From contig JANSYR010000001.1 of assembly GCA_024742285.1 (NCBI GenBank), positions 620,001 to 684,000 on the forward strand: DNA of 64,000 nt. Reading direction: 5' to 3'. Under the pieces are notes generated by a model. The model saw only the letters and a list, made by a program, of their open reading frames with translations. It searched no databases and was not told where the DNA came from. Shown here one piece after another: positions 35,371 through 44,431 of this stretch; positions within the stretch are counted from its first letter, which is position 1; the number at the start of each line of letters is the position of its first letter. The DNA comes from a bacterium. GTDB taxonomy: Bacteria > Myxococcota_A > UBA9160 > UBA4427. Position numbers and translations under genes: made by a program.

Positions 35371-38145
35371 ATGGCCAGCGATTCCCCCTCCCAGGCTCGG
35401 CTCCGTCGGGCGGCGGCCGCGACCCTCGGCACCGTGATGGCCGGGCACATGCTGCTCGAGACGGCGAACGACGCCCTCTTCCTGGCGAACGTCGCCGTCG
35501 AGCGCCTGCCCTTCATGACGATCGCCGTCGCCTTCCTCGCGCTCGGCGTCGCGCGGCTCGACGGCGGTCGGAGCCACCGCCCCGTGCTGGGCGTGCTCCA
35601 GATCACGGCCGTCATCGGCACACTGGTCCTCTGGTCCCTCGTCTCGACCGGCATCACGAGCGTCTTCTACGCCCTCTACGTGTGGTCGGGGATCATCACG
35701 AGCCTGATCGTCGTTCGCTTCTGGCTGCTCCTCGGCGACGTCTTCACGATCAGCGAGGGCAAGCGCCACTTCGCGTCGATCGCGATGGGTGGCTCCGCGG
35801 GCGCGGTCGTCGGGTCGCTGATCGCGGTGAGCGCCGCACCCAGCTTCGGCGGCGAAGGGCTGCTCGTGCTCTCCGCGGCCTGCTTCGCGCTGAGCGGAGC
35901 GGGCTGGTTCCGACTGGACGTGTCGGAAGAGGCCGCGGTCGCGAGCATGCCCGAGGCCGAAGCGCGCGTCTCGTGGTTGGAGAGTGCGAAGGGCCTCGCG
36001 CAGGACCCCTACGCGGTCCGCGTCTCGCTCCTCGTGATGACCGGCGGCATGACTCTGTCCGTCGCCGACTATCTCTTCAAGAGCGTGATCGCCGCCGAGA
36101 TCTCGCCGGACCAGCTCGCCGCCTGGCTCTCGCGGGTCTATCTCGGCCTGAACCTGCTCTCGATCCTGCTCCTCGGGCTGGGCGTCACGCCGCTCCTGCG
36201 TCGCCTCGGGATCGACCGCTCGCTCGCGGTGATGCCCGCGCTCTTCGCGATCGCCGCGGCGGGGGTCCTCGCCGGCGCGACCCTCGTCTCGACGATCGGC
36301 ATGAAGCTGGCGGATGGCGCCCTTCGCTACTCGCTGCACAAGACGGCGACGGAGCTCCTCTTCCTGCCGATGAGCTCCGCGGTCCGGCGAACGGTCAAGA
36401 CGGCGATCGACCTCGTCGGGACGACCGGCGCCAAGGCCCTTGGCTCCCTTCTCATCCTGGCGATCGTCATGCGGCCGGATCCGCAGCCCCTCGTCGCCGG
36501 CGCGCTGCTGATCCTGGCCGGCGCCTGGATCGCCCAGGCCCTCGCTCTCCGGCAGACCTACCTGAACGTGTTCCGCCGGACCCTCGACGAGGGGTCGATC
36601 GAGACGCGGCTCGAGCACCCGGAGCTCGACCTGCAGTCGGCCGGCGCGCTGCTCCGCGCGTTGAGCGATCCCGACCCGGCGCGCTCCCTCGCGGCGCTGC
36701 AGCTGCTGTCGGAGCGCGGCCAGAGTGATCTGATCCCGAACCTCGTCCTCTATCACCCGGCGCCGGAGGTCGTGGCCGCGGCGCTCGACGTGCTGACGCG
36801 GGACGGTCGCGACGATCTCGGCCATCTGCTCCCCGTCCTGACCGATCACGACGATTCGAAGGTCAGGGCGGCGGCGGTCCGCGCGCGCTGGGCCCTCGAC
36901 CGGGACGTCGAGGCGATGCGCGCCTTCGAAGCGAGCGACTGTCTCGTCGTTCGACTGAGCGCGATCGCGGGGCTCTTCTCGGTCGGCGAGGTCGGTCACG
37001 GTCGCTTCGAATCGATCCTCTCGGAGGCCCTCGCCTATCCGGAAGCGGACGCGCGGCTGGCGGCGGCCCACGCCGCGCGACTCTACTACGACCCGGTCTA
37101 TCGCGAGACGCTGGTGCTGCTCGCCCGCGACGCGGATCTCGAGGTCGCGCACGCGGCGGTCCACGCGATGCGCGGGAGTCGCGACGAGTGGTTCATCCCC
37201 GAGCTCGTCGACCTGCTCGTCGTGCGCGGCATCCGCGGGGACGTCCGTCGCGCGCTCGTCGCCGCCGGGCCGCCCGCGATCGACGAGCTCGCCAGGCGAC
37301 TCGGCTGCGACAAGACCGGGATCGCGGTCCAGGCGCAGATTCCGCGGACCCTCGCGCGCTTCCACTCCCGTGAAGCTGCCGAGCAGCTGATCACTTCGCT
37401 CACCCGGGTCGAGAGTGGTCTCGTCCGCTTCCGGATCCTGGCCGCGCTCGAGACGCTCCTCGACCGGCGCCGGACCGGCGACGAAGCCTCCCGCGACCTC
37501 CGCAAGGCCCTCGACCTGTCGCCCCTCCAGAGCGAGTTCGATCGCACCCTCGCCCGAGCCCAGGAGATGTGGGCGACGGAGCAGGGCCTCGCGATCGCGC
37601 AGGCGAGCCACCCGACCCATCGCACCGTCGGCGGCGAGCTCCTCGTCGACGTGCTGCGCGACAAGCGCGCCCTCGCGGTCGGTCGGCTCTTCCGGATGCT
37701 CGCGCTGCTCCATCCGAACGAGGACTTCCATTCGATCGAGGACGGGCTGCGCACGGGGGACGTCTCGGAGCGCGCCGCCGCCGAGGAGATCGTCGAGACG
37801 GTCCTGCGTGCGGACGTCGCAGCTACGCTCCTCGCGGTCACCCGGGGCGAGGGCGCCGTTCCGTCCGGACTCGCGAGCGTCGCCGGCTTCGACGAGCACT
37901 ATGCGAACCTGCTGGGTCACGTCCTCGAAGACGCGAGCGCGACCCTCCGAGCCGTGGCGCTCTATCACGCGGACGAGATCGGGCACATCCCCGCGGCGGC
38001 CGCAGCGCCGGAAGCGACGCGACCGGCGACCGCGGGCGCGACCGGCGCGACCGGCGTGGTCGCGCGCGGTCGCGAACGCGGGCTCGCGGCGATCCGAGAT
38101 CTCTTCGACCGGGACGCGGGCGAAGCGCAGAAGGCGATGGGGTGA
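35371..38145 (+). CDS. ATP/ADP translocase-like membrane domain fused to HEAT repeats
   Basis: The 924-residue product has an N-terminal membrane domain of about 415 residues with about 10-12 helices, related in pattern to the NTT/MFS translocase at 32708 (VRFWLLLGDVFTISEGKRHF, GGSAGAVVGSL, LHKTATELLFLPMSSAVRR). From about 430 to 890 there is a long helical solenoid of HEAT/ARM-like units (ALSDPDPARSLAALQLLSERG, LLPVLTDHDDSKVRAAAVRA). An Ala/Thr/Gly-rich linker lies at the end. Membrane-solenoid fusions of this kind suggest a receptor or scaffold rather than a simple exchanger. ATG 35371 is chosen after the divergent PAP2 promoter. The next gene starts 1 bp after its stop. Confidence 0.8.
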   Translation: MASDSPSQARLRRAAAATLGTVMAGHMLLETANDALFLANVAVERLPFMTIAVAFLALGVARLDGGRSHRPVLGVLQITAVIGTLVLWSLVSTGITSVFYALYVWSGIITSLIVVRFWLLLGDVFTISEGKRHFASIAMGGSAGAVVGSLIAVSAAPSFGGEGLLVLSAACFALSGAGWFRLDVSEEAAVASMPEAEARVSWLESAKGLAQDPYAVRVSLLVMTGGMTLSVADYLFKSVIAAEISPDQLAAWLSRVYLGLNLLSILLLGLGVTPLLRRLGIDRSLAVMPALFAIAAAGVLAGATLVSTIGMKLADGALRYSLHKTATELLFLPMSSAVRRTVKTAIDLVGTTGAKALGSLLILAIVMRPDPQPLVAGALLILAGAWIAQALALRQTYLNVFRRTLDEGSIETRLEHPELDLQSAGALLRALSDPDPARSLAALQLLSERGQSDLIPNLVLYHPAPEVVAAALDVLTRDGRDDLGHLLPVLTDHDDSKVRAAAVRARWALDRDVEAMRAFEASDCLVVRLSAIAGLFSVGEVGHGRFESILSEALAYPEADARLAAAHAARLYYDPVYRETLVLLARDADLEVAHAAVHAMRGSRDEWFIPELVDLLVVRGIRGDVRRALVAAGPPAIDELARRLGCDKTGIAVQAQIPRTLARFHSREAAEQLITSLTRVESGLVRFRILAALETLLDRRRTGDEASRDLRKALDLSPLQSEFDRTLARAQEMWATEQGLAIAQASHPTHRTVGGELLVDVLRDKRALAVGRLFRMLALLHPNEDFHSIEDGLRTGDVSERAAAEEIVETVLRADVAATLLAVTRGEGAVPSGLASVAGFDEHYANLLGHVLEDASATLRAVALYHADEIGHIPAAAAAPEATRPATAGATGATGVVARGRERGLAAIRDLFDRDAGEAQKAMG

Positions 38146-38146
38146 G

Positions 38147-39094
38147 ATGGCCCGACTGCCCCTCGTCTCGCCCCTCGACCGGATCCTCTTCCTGAAGGCC
38201 CAGCCCTATCTGGTGGGCCAGACACCCGGGGTCCTGACCGCGCTCGCGTCCTACACCGAAGACCGATTCCATGCCGCGGGCACCGTGGTGCGTCCGGCGA
38301 GCAAGCGCTTCGACGAGATCCTCTTTCTCGCCGAGGGCGCCGTCGAGATCCTCGAAGCCAGCGCGCGACGGATCGAGGCACCTGGCGTGATCGGCATCCC
38401 ACACGCGGCGACCGGAGCGACCGAAGCGCCGGAGATCCATGCCGCCGAGGACACGTTGCTCCTCGCGATCGCGACGGCGGACATGGATCAGATCCTCGAT
38501 GATCATTCTGCGCTCCTGATGAACTTCTCCCTTCGGACGGCCGAGCAGTTCCTCCACGTAGAGCGTTCTCTCGGCGATCAGCGACCGGAGATCCCGGCGT
38601 TCTCCGAAGAAGACGGCGCCGGTACTCCGATCGAGCTCGACCTCGTCCACCGCCTCGCCCGCGCGCGACGCGCCCCCTTCTTCGCCGAAACGAACCTGTC
38701 CGTCCTCGGCCAGCTCATCCGCTACGAAGAGGTCCGCCGCATCCAACCCCAGGAAGCGCTCTGGGAGATCGGTGATCCCATCCAGGAGATGACGCTCGTG
38801 CTCGACGGGAGCTTCGAGAGTCGCGGTCCGTTTCCGGTCACCAACGCCCGGGCGGGGGCGGTGATAGGCGCATACGATATTCTCTCGGAGGGCGATCGCG
38901 AGGAATCGTGGGTCGCTCGGAAGCCCAGCCGGGTCCTCGACATCTCACGCAACCATTTCATCGACGTCTTCGAAGACTACCCCGAGTTCGCACGCGCCTA
39001 TCATGCCTACTGCGCGAGAGCGACCCTCGACGCCTGGGATCGCGCGGCGCGCCTCGAGAGACTCGACGTCCAGACCGCAGATCACACGACCTGA
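38147..39094 (+). CDS. Cyclic-nucleotide-binding-domain-like protein (degenerate tandem)
   Basis: The 315-residue product appears to hold two cupin-like cNMP-binding-fold units: about residues 20-130 (FHAAGTVVRPASKRFDEILFLAEGAVEIL) and about 170-310 (IRYEEVRRIQPQEALWEIGD, EMTLVLDGSFES, AGAVIGAYDILSEG). The phosphate-binding cassette of true cAMP receptors (GExx...RxA) is not clear, so ligand binding may be lost or altered. No DNA-binding domain is attached. It follows the translocase-HEAT gene by 1 bp and precedes the barrel gene by 10 bp, placing it in the same operon, where it may regulate the translocase-like protein. Confidence 0.7.
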   Translation: MARLPLVSPLDRILFLKAQPYLVGQTPGVLTALASYTEDRFHAAGTVVRPASKRFDEILFLAEGAVEILEASARRIEAPGVIGIPHAATGATEAPEIHAAEDTLLLAIATADMDQILDDHSALLMNFSLRTAEQFLHVERSLGDQRPEIPAFSEEDGAGTPIELDLVHRLARARRAPFFAETNLSVLGQLIRYEEVRRIQPQEALWEIGDPIQEMTLVLDGSFESRGPFPVTNARAGAVIGAYDILSEGDREESWVARKPSRVLDISRNHFIDVFEDYPEFARAYHAYCARATLDAWDRAARLERLDVQTADHTT

Positions 39095-39104
39095 GGAGGG
39101 ACCC

Positions 39105-41771
39105 TTGATCGCGACCGCCCTTCCCCGACGTCTTGCTGCCGGCGGGATTCTTCCGCTTCTCGCGTCCGGACTGGTCTGTCTCGTCTTCGCGGCTCCCGCC
39201 TTCGGACAAGCGGAGGCGGACGAAGCGCCGAACGACACGGTCCGGGTCGCAGCCAGCGACCGGTACAAGGCGGGCCGCGTCTATCGCTGGGCGCTCGGCG
39301 GCGGCTACCGCGATCTCTGGGAAGCGCCGATCCTGCTTCCGCTCCTCGACCTCGAGAACGAAGGCGGCGGCCTCGAGCCGGTCGGACGCTTCGGCGGACT
39401 CCAGACCGCGGTCCTCGGGCTGAAGGGAGAGGACGGCGGGAGCTACACCTTCCGCGGCACGGACAAGGACCCCTCCGCCGTCCTCGACGATCTGCTCCGG
39501 GACACCCTCGTGCAGGTGATCGTCCAGGACCAGATGGCAGCACAGCATCCGGGCGGCCCCGTCGTCGCCGGCGCGCTCACCCGGGCGGCGAACGTGCTCA
39601 CGATCGACGAACGCATGGTCGTCGTCCCCGACGATCCGCGCCTCGGCGAGTACCGCGAAGAGTTCGCGGGGATGGTCGGGACCTATTTCGTCTATCCGCA
39701 GGCGGCGGACGGAACGCGGCCCGGCTTCGAGGGCGCCGTCGAGATCCTCGATCACGAAGCGCTCTACGAACGACTGCGCGCCGATTCGCGATTCGCGGTC
39801 GACGAGCGGGCCTTCCTCCGTGCGCGCCTCATGGACCTCCTCCTCGGCGACTTCGACCGCCATCGCAAGCAGTGGCGCTGGGCGAAGGTCCCGGGTGAAG
39901 AGGCCGTCCAGCCGATCCCCGAAGATCGCGACCAGGCCTTCGTCCGCTACGACGGCATCGCCCAGCGGATCATGAAGGTCTACATCCCGATCCTGCAGAA
40001 CTACGGTCCGGACTATCCGGGAGTGAAGGGCCTGACCCTGCACGGTTGGGAGCAGGACCGTTGGTTGCTGCCCGCGCTCTCGTGGAGCGACTGGACGGAG
40101 GTCGCCGCCGAAATCCAGGCGAGCCTGACCGATGCGGTGATCGACGCGGCGGTCGACCGACTCCCGCCCGAGTACGAAGCCCTCGACGGCGAACGCCTGC
40201 GCACCGACATCAAGGGTCGCCGGGACCACCTTCCCGAGATCGCGCGCAGCTTCTACGAGCACCTGGCGCGCGAGGTCGACGTCCGGCTCTCGTTCGCCGC
40301 AGAGCGCGTCGAGGTGGTCCACGGGAGCGACGACCGCATGCGCGTGACGGTCCGCGCCCTCGCCGGCGATCCGGCGGCGCCGATCTTCGACCGGACCTTC
40401 GATCCCGACGAGACGAAGGAGGTCCGGCTCTATCTCGGCGGCGGCGCCGACCACGTCGTCGTCGAGGGCGGCCCGGGATGGATCCGGCTGCGGGCGATCG
40501 TCGAGGCCGACTCGAAGACGATCGACGTCCGCGGCTCGACCCACACCCGGATCTACGACCCCGAGAACCGCGCCGCGATCAAGCTCGGCGCCAACACCCG
40601 CGTCGACCGACGCCCCTATGTTCCGCCGCCGCCGGACTCCGGTTTCGTCGACGTCGAAGACGTTCCGCCGCGGGACTGGGGCAGCGACACGATCCCGCTC
40701 CCGGAGTTCGGTTTCCAGCCCGACGTCGGGGTGTTCCTCGGCGGCGCGGTCGCCCATACCCGCTACGGCTTCCGCAAGGATCCCTGGTCCAGCAAGCACA
40801 GCCTGGGCTTCGGCTGGGCCTTCGAAGCGAGTGCGCCCCGCGTCCGGTACCGCGGCCAGTTCCGTCCCGAGAACCGCGACGTCGTCGCCCAGCTCGACCT
40901 CCAGTACTCGGGGATCGAGGTCGTCCGCTTCTACGGCTTCGGCAACGAGACCCGCGACCGCGGCAACGACCGTTTCTTCCGCGTCCGCAACGAGCGCTAC
41001 GACGTCGCCCTCCAGGCCGTCCAGCCCTTCTTCGACGATCGACTGAAGATCCGGGGCGGCGCCGACTTCCGCATCTCCCGAACGCGCAACGGCACGCGCC
41101 GGATCGACCAGGACCTGCCCTACGGCAACAACGACTTCCTCGCGCCCGGGGTCGTGGCCGGGCTCCAGTGGGATACTCGAAAATCGGTCGAGACGACGAA
41201 GACCAACCTCCAGCTCCCGTTCCTCGACAACCCCGCCGCGGGCTACCCGACGAGCGGCTTCCTGATCGATCTCGCCGCCCGCTTCGCGCCACCCCTCGCC
41301 GACGTCCGTCAGAGCTACGGCTCGATCCGCGGCTCGATCGCCGGCTTCTTCTCTCTCGGCGAGACCGATCGCGTGACCCTCGCCCTCCGCGCCGGCGGGA
41401 CCGAGACCTTCGGCCAGACCCCCTACTTCGACCTCGCGACGATCGGCGGCGGTCGCTTCTTCAGCGGCGACGCCACCAACCGCGGCCTACGCTCCCAGCG
41501 CCTGACCGGCGACTCCGCCGTCTTCGGCAACGCGGACCTGCGGATCGTGCTGGGTCGCGCCAAGCTGATCGTGCCCGGCGACTACGGGATCCACGGCTTC
41601 TTCGACGTCGGTCGCGTGTTCTTCCACGACGAGGGCTCCGACGAGTGGCATCCGACCGGCGGCGGGGGCGTCTTCTTCTCGCCGCTCCTGCGGACCAACA
41701 CGCTCAGCCTGTCGGCGTCGGGCGGACCGGAAGAGACGCTCATCTACTTCCGGATCGGCTTCCACTACTGA
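39105..41771 (+). CDS. BamA/TamA-type outer-membrane protein with N-terminal kinase-like region
   Basis: The 888-residue precursor starts at TTG 39105, supported by GAGGAGG at 39093-39100, and has a signal peptide (LVCLVFAAPAFGQ). Residues about 110-330 carry YTFRGTDKDP, VYLP-like VVVPDDPRLGEYREEF, LLGDFDRHRKQWRW (246-259) and PIPEDRDQAF (270-279). These resemble the Bacteroidota phosphatase-linked BamA family and, by spacing, the catalytic DxxxH/N and metal-binding Asp of HipA/CotH/Fam20-type kinases. The C-terminal about 330 residues form a 16-strand surface-antigen barrel ending in FRIGFHY. It probably inserts in the outer membrane with a periplasmic enzyme-like head. Confidence 0.78.
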   Translation: MIATALPRRLAAGGILPLLASGLVCLVFAAPAFGQAEADEAPNDTVRVAASDRYKAGRVYRWALGGGYRDLWEAPILLPLLDLENEGGGLEPVGRFGGLQTAVLGLKGEDGGSYTFRGTDKDPSAVLDDLLRDTLVQVIVQDQMAAQHPGGPVVAGALTRAANVLTIDERMVVVPDDPRLGEYREEFAGMVGTYFVYPQAADGTRPGFEGAVEILDHEALYERLRADSRFAVDERAFLRARLMDLLLGDFDRHRKQWRWAKVPGEEAVQPIPEDRDQAFVRYDGIAQRIMKVYIPILQNYGPDYPGVKGLTLHGWEQDRWLLPALSWSDWTEVAAEIQASLTDAVIDAAVDRLPPEYEALDGERLRTDIKGRRDHLPEIARSFYEHLAREVDVRLSFAAERVEVVHGSDDRMRVTVRALAGDPAAPIFDRTFDPDETKEVRLYLGGGADHVVVEGGPGWIRLRAIVEADSKTIDVRGSTHTRIYDPENRAAIKLGANTRVDRRPYVPPPPDSGFVDVEDVPPRDWGSDTIPLPEFGFQPDVGVFLGGAVAHTRYGFRKDPWSSKHSLGFGWAFEASAPRVRYRGQFRPENRDVVAQLDLQYSGIEVVRFYGFGNETRDRGNDRFFRVRNERYDVALQAVQPFFDDRLKIRGGADFRISRTRNGTRRIDQDLPYGNNDFLAPGVVAGLQWDTRKSVETTKTNLQLPFLDNPAAGYPTSGFLIDLAARFAPPLADVRQSYGSIRGSIAGFFSLGETDRVTLALRAGGTETFGQTPYFDLATIGGGRFFSGDATNRGLRSQRLTGDSAVFGNADLRIVLGRAKLIVPGDYGIHGFFDVGRVFFHDEGSDEWHPTGGGGVFFSPLLRTNTLSLSASGGPEETLIYFRIGFHY

Positions 41772-42570
41772 CGCGCGACGCGTTTCCGATCGCCTGCCAC
41801 GACGGAAGGGCGTCGCGCTCGATCCCCGCGTAGGCGATCGCGCGCGCTTCCTCGAAGTCGAGATCCGTCTCGAGGAGCTCGTCGATCGTCCAGCCCTCGT
41901 CCTCGAGCAACCAGGCGACGGCCAGACGATACGGCGCGTAGACGCCGTGGGCCTTCATCATGGGGAGATCCGCGTCCTCGCGTCCGATCTTCGCGTAGAG
42001 CGCGCTCGCCGACTCCGGGCGCATGCCGACGTAGTCCGCGAGCCCTTCGATGACCCACTCCGGTCGGAGATGGAAGCCGAGTCCGCCGACCCGGCGGATC
42101 GTCATCACGTGGGTCAGCTCGTGGGCTCCGTAGTAGGCGAGGGTTCGCGGCGGCTTCGTCCGGTAGCCGGTCGGTCCGATCAGCGAGTCGGCCTCGAAGT
42201 CGGCGCCGGAGAAGAAGGCGTGGCCCCGGGTGACCGGAGGCGCGACGAAGCCGCCTGCGGTCCCGGGCGGCACGATCCAGAGCCATGAACGGACCCAGTC
42301 GCGTTCGACCACATAGATGGGCAGCGAAGCGTCCGGCGGACCGAGGGGCGATCGCGCGAGTCTGCGTTCGATCTCCTCGAGGACGGCCATCGCGGGCGCC
42401 ACCGGGATCGGCGCATCCGAACGGAACGAGAGGTTCCCACGCTCGATGCGGTGTGCGAAGAGCGGACTGGGATGGAGGAGCGGTGCGGCGACGAAGAGCG
42501 CGAAGACGAGACACGCGCCCAGACCGACGAGAAGCGCCCGCGCTTTGCGCGAGATCGTCGCCTTCGCCAT
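41740..42570 (-). CDS. Membrane-anchored zinc metallopeptidase-like protein (gluzincin)
   Basis: The 276-residue product has one N-terminal hydrophobic anchor or signal (LLVGLGACLVFALFVAAPLL) and a gluzincin active site HELTH (150-154) with third ligand Glu in EWVIEGLADYVG (Glu175). It therefore faces the periplasm. Its end overlaps the convergent barrel gene by 32 bp. It may share an operon with the crotonase upstream (13-bp gap), although the two functions look unrelated. Substrates are unknown; the fold is like the basic secretory or M48-adjacent small gluzincins. The active site is complete. Confidence 0.8.
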   Translation of the reverse strand: MAKATISRKARALLVGLGACLVFALFVAAPLLHPSPLFAHRIERGNLSFRSDAPIPVAPAMAVLEEIERRLARSPLGPPDASLPIYVVERDWVRSWLWIVPPGTAGGFVAPPVTRGHAFFSGADFEADSLIGPTGYRTKPPRTLAYYGAHELTHVMTIRRVGGLGFHLRPEWVIEGLADYVGMRPESASALYAKIGREDADLPMMKAHGVYAPYRLAVAWLLEDEGWTIDELLETDLDFEEARAIAYAGIERDALPSWQAIGNASRVSSGSRSGSR

Positions 42571-42583
42571 CGACGCGCCCCTG

Positions 42584-43387
42584 CTACTCCCCCGTGAAGA
42601 CCGGCGGACGCTTCGCGATGAACGCCTTGGGTCCCTCGACGGCGTCCTTCGAGGACATGACCTTCATCCCGTGCTGCATCTCGATCTTGAACGCTTCCTC
42701 TTCGGGCATCGACTCGGTCGCGCGGAGCGTGGCGAGGATCCCCGCGACGGCGAGCGGGCCGTTGCTCGAGATCCGGTCGGCGATCTCCCGTGCCTTCGCG
42801 AGCGCCTGCCCGTCCGGGACGACGTGGTTCACCAGGCCGAGCTCGTAGGCGCGCTTCGCCGGGAGGTCTTCTCCCGCGAGCAGCATCTCCGCCGCGATCG
42901 CGTAGGGGATCTGTCGCCGCAGCCGGACCGCCGAGCCCGCCATCGGAAAGAGCCCGCGCTGGACCTCGGTCACGCCGAACATGGCGCTCTCGCCGGCGAC
43001 CCGGATGTCGGTGCCCTGGAGGATCTCGGTTCCGCCCGCGCGCGCGAAGCCTTCGGCCGCCAGGATCACGGGCTTGGTCGGGCGGTAGGTCTTGAGCCAG
43101 CAGCCCATCGTGATGTCCGGGTTGTCGAAGACCCGCTGCATCCAGTCGTTCTCGGCCTTGCCGGTCCGGAGCTTCGGGATCTCGGACAGGTCCATGCCGG
43201 CACAGAACGTGTCGCCCTTCCCGGTCAGGATCGCGACCCGGATCTCCGGATCCTCGTCGAGCTGGACCCACGCGTCGTAGACCCGACACATCACCTCGCA
43301 GTTGAAGCAGTTGCGCTTCTCGGGCCGGTTGAGGGTCACGGTGAGGACGTGGCCGTCCTTTTCGACGAGTACGGCGGGTTCGGACAT
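42584..43387 (-). CDS. Enoyl-CoA hydratase/isomerase (crotonase family)
   Basis: The 267-residue product is a typical crotonase: TLNRPEKRNCFN near the N-terminus, oxyanion-hole segments DTFCAGMDLSE and ARAGGTEILQGTD, and GVTEVQRGLFPMAGSA. Catalytic-type Glu residues are present in GGTEI and TEVQRG. It hydrates or isomerises enoyl-CoA esters in fatty acid, terpenoid or aromatic side-chain breakdown. It is in the core just left of the tRNA-Gln island. The exact substrate cannot be told from sequence. Confidence 0.92.
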   Translation of the reverse strand: MSEPAVLVEKDGHVLTVTLNRPEKRNCFNCEVMCRVYDAWVQLDEDPEIRVAILTGKGDTFCAGMDLSEIPKLRTGKAENDWMQRVFDNPDITMGCWLKTYRPTKPVILAAEGFARAGGTEILQGTDIRVAGESAMFGVTEVQRGLFPMAGSAVRLRRQIPYAIAAEMLLAGEDLPAKRAYELGLVNHVVPDGQALAKAREIADRISSNGPLAVAGILATLRATESMPEEEAFKIEMQHGMKVMSSKDAVEGPKAFIAKRPPVFTGE

Positions 43388-43672
43388 GGGGCGGGCTCCT
43401 GACGGGTGGGCGTTCGTGGGGTGGCGAGTCTACGAGAGCACCCGGATCCTCACACCCTCGAATTCGGAAGGCAGAGCGCCGCTCCCGACCGATTCCGGAG
43501 CCGGTGAGCATCCGGGAGTTCTACCACCCCCGGGGAATTCAACCTGCCGGTGACCTGCGCCGATGGCTAGTGTCCGGGCCGTCTTCGGAAGCGGCGCCTT
43601 CTCCTCGACGAGAGGCCCCCCATCCGGTACAAAACGGCTCCACGCCCGGGCGGGTCCCCGCCCGGATGCCGA

Positions 43673-43746
43673 TCCCCGATCGTCTAACGGCAGGACAACA
43701 GACTCTGAATCTGTGAATCATGGTTCGAATCCATGTCGGGGATCCA
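43673..43746 (+). tRNA. tRNA-Gln (anticodon CTG)
   Basis: The gene reads TCCCCGATCGTCTAACGGC, an anticodon arm ACAGA-CTCTGAA-TCTGT with anticodon CTG, the T-loop GGTTCGAATCC, acceptor strand TCGGGGA, discriminator T and encoded CCA. The acceptor TCCCCGA pairs fully with TCGGGGA. Its last 24 bases plus one are repeated at 57422-57446, so the gene is the integration target of the adjoining island, and it stays intact. Confidence 0.96.
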
Positions 43747-43747
43747 C
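43723..43747 (+). repeat. attL: tRNA-Gln 3' end
   Basis: These 25 bases, from the T-arm through CCA plus one C, are identical to 57422-57446. This copy is part of the functional tRNA gene, so it is the chromosomal-side attachment site. Confidence 0.9.
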
Positions 43748-43970
43748 CTTCTCTCTCAGGCTCAGGCGGCTACGAGCGCTTCCGCTGGCCGCTGAGTCCG
43801 CCGAGACGGCCGGGTCAGGCTAGGGCAAAGCGGACGGAAGCTTCGCCCGTTCGGCCGCAATCCCGGCCCCGGCGCCCTGGTCACCCGTCCGCTTCCTTCC
43901 GCGCCCATGGCGCTGGAAGGCGAGATCACCGCCGCGGTCGAGGCCTGAGTCACGGGGGGCCCTCGGCGAC

Positions 43971-44174
43971 GTGGCCGACCGGGTCGTGGAAGCCGCGGCC
44001 CCCGCACACCTTCAGCTGCTGACGACCGACGAGCTCGCGGCGCAGCTCGGGGTGACCGCGGTGACCGTCCGGATCCGGCGTACCCAGCGGGAGATGGGCC
44101 CGCCGTGGGTCATGATCGGCCGACTCATTCGGTACCGGGCGACTGCCGTCGAGCAGGGGCTGAACGGCCAATAG
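43971..44174 (+). CDS. Excisionase-like HTH protein of the tRNA-Gln island
   Basis: A 67-residue protein starting at GTG 43971. The core LLTTDELAAQLGVTAVTVR and GPPWVMIGRLIRYRATAVEQ is the winged MerR-like fold (HTH_17) of excisionases and AlpA-type activators. It lies about 220 bp inside attL, the usual place for an excision/integration module. The integrase that normally accompanies it is not found; the 250 bp after it holds no recognisable gene. It is probably a leftover of the mobilisation genes. Confidence 0.75.
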   Translation: MADRVVEAAAPAHLQLLTTDELAAQLGVTAVTVRIRRTQREMGPPWVMIGRLIRYRATAVEQGLNGQ

Positions 44175-44431
44175 GTTCGTCTTGGCTGACGGCGCCTCAT
44201 GCGGTCGCGACCTTCCATCTCGAATGGACGGGTCCAGGCCATCGATCGCGCCCGCGCCATCTCGACGTCCACCGTCACCGCCGCGCAGATCGTCGTCTCG
44301 ACGCCTCTCGCCCCTGGGAAGCGCGTTCCAGCCCGCGAAACGGGAGGTCGCCATCGCGCGCATGGTGTCCAGGTCCGATCGCGCGTAGCGAACATGCGGT
44401 TCCGACTTGGGGGCCCACCCAGTCTGCGCCG

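Noticed and set aside
35158-37986. A 942-residue open frame on the minus strand, antisense to the HEAT-fusion gene
   Set aside because: It is low-complexity (Arg, Glu, Asp, His rich) with no domain. Long antisense frames are expected in such high-GC coding DNA.
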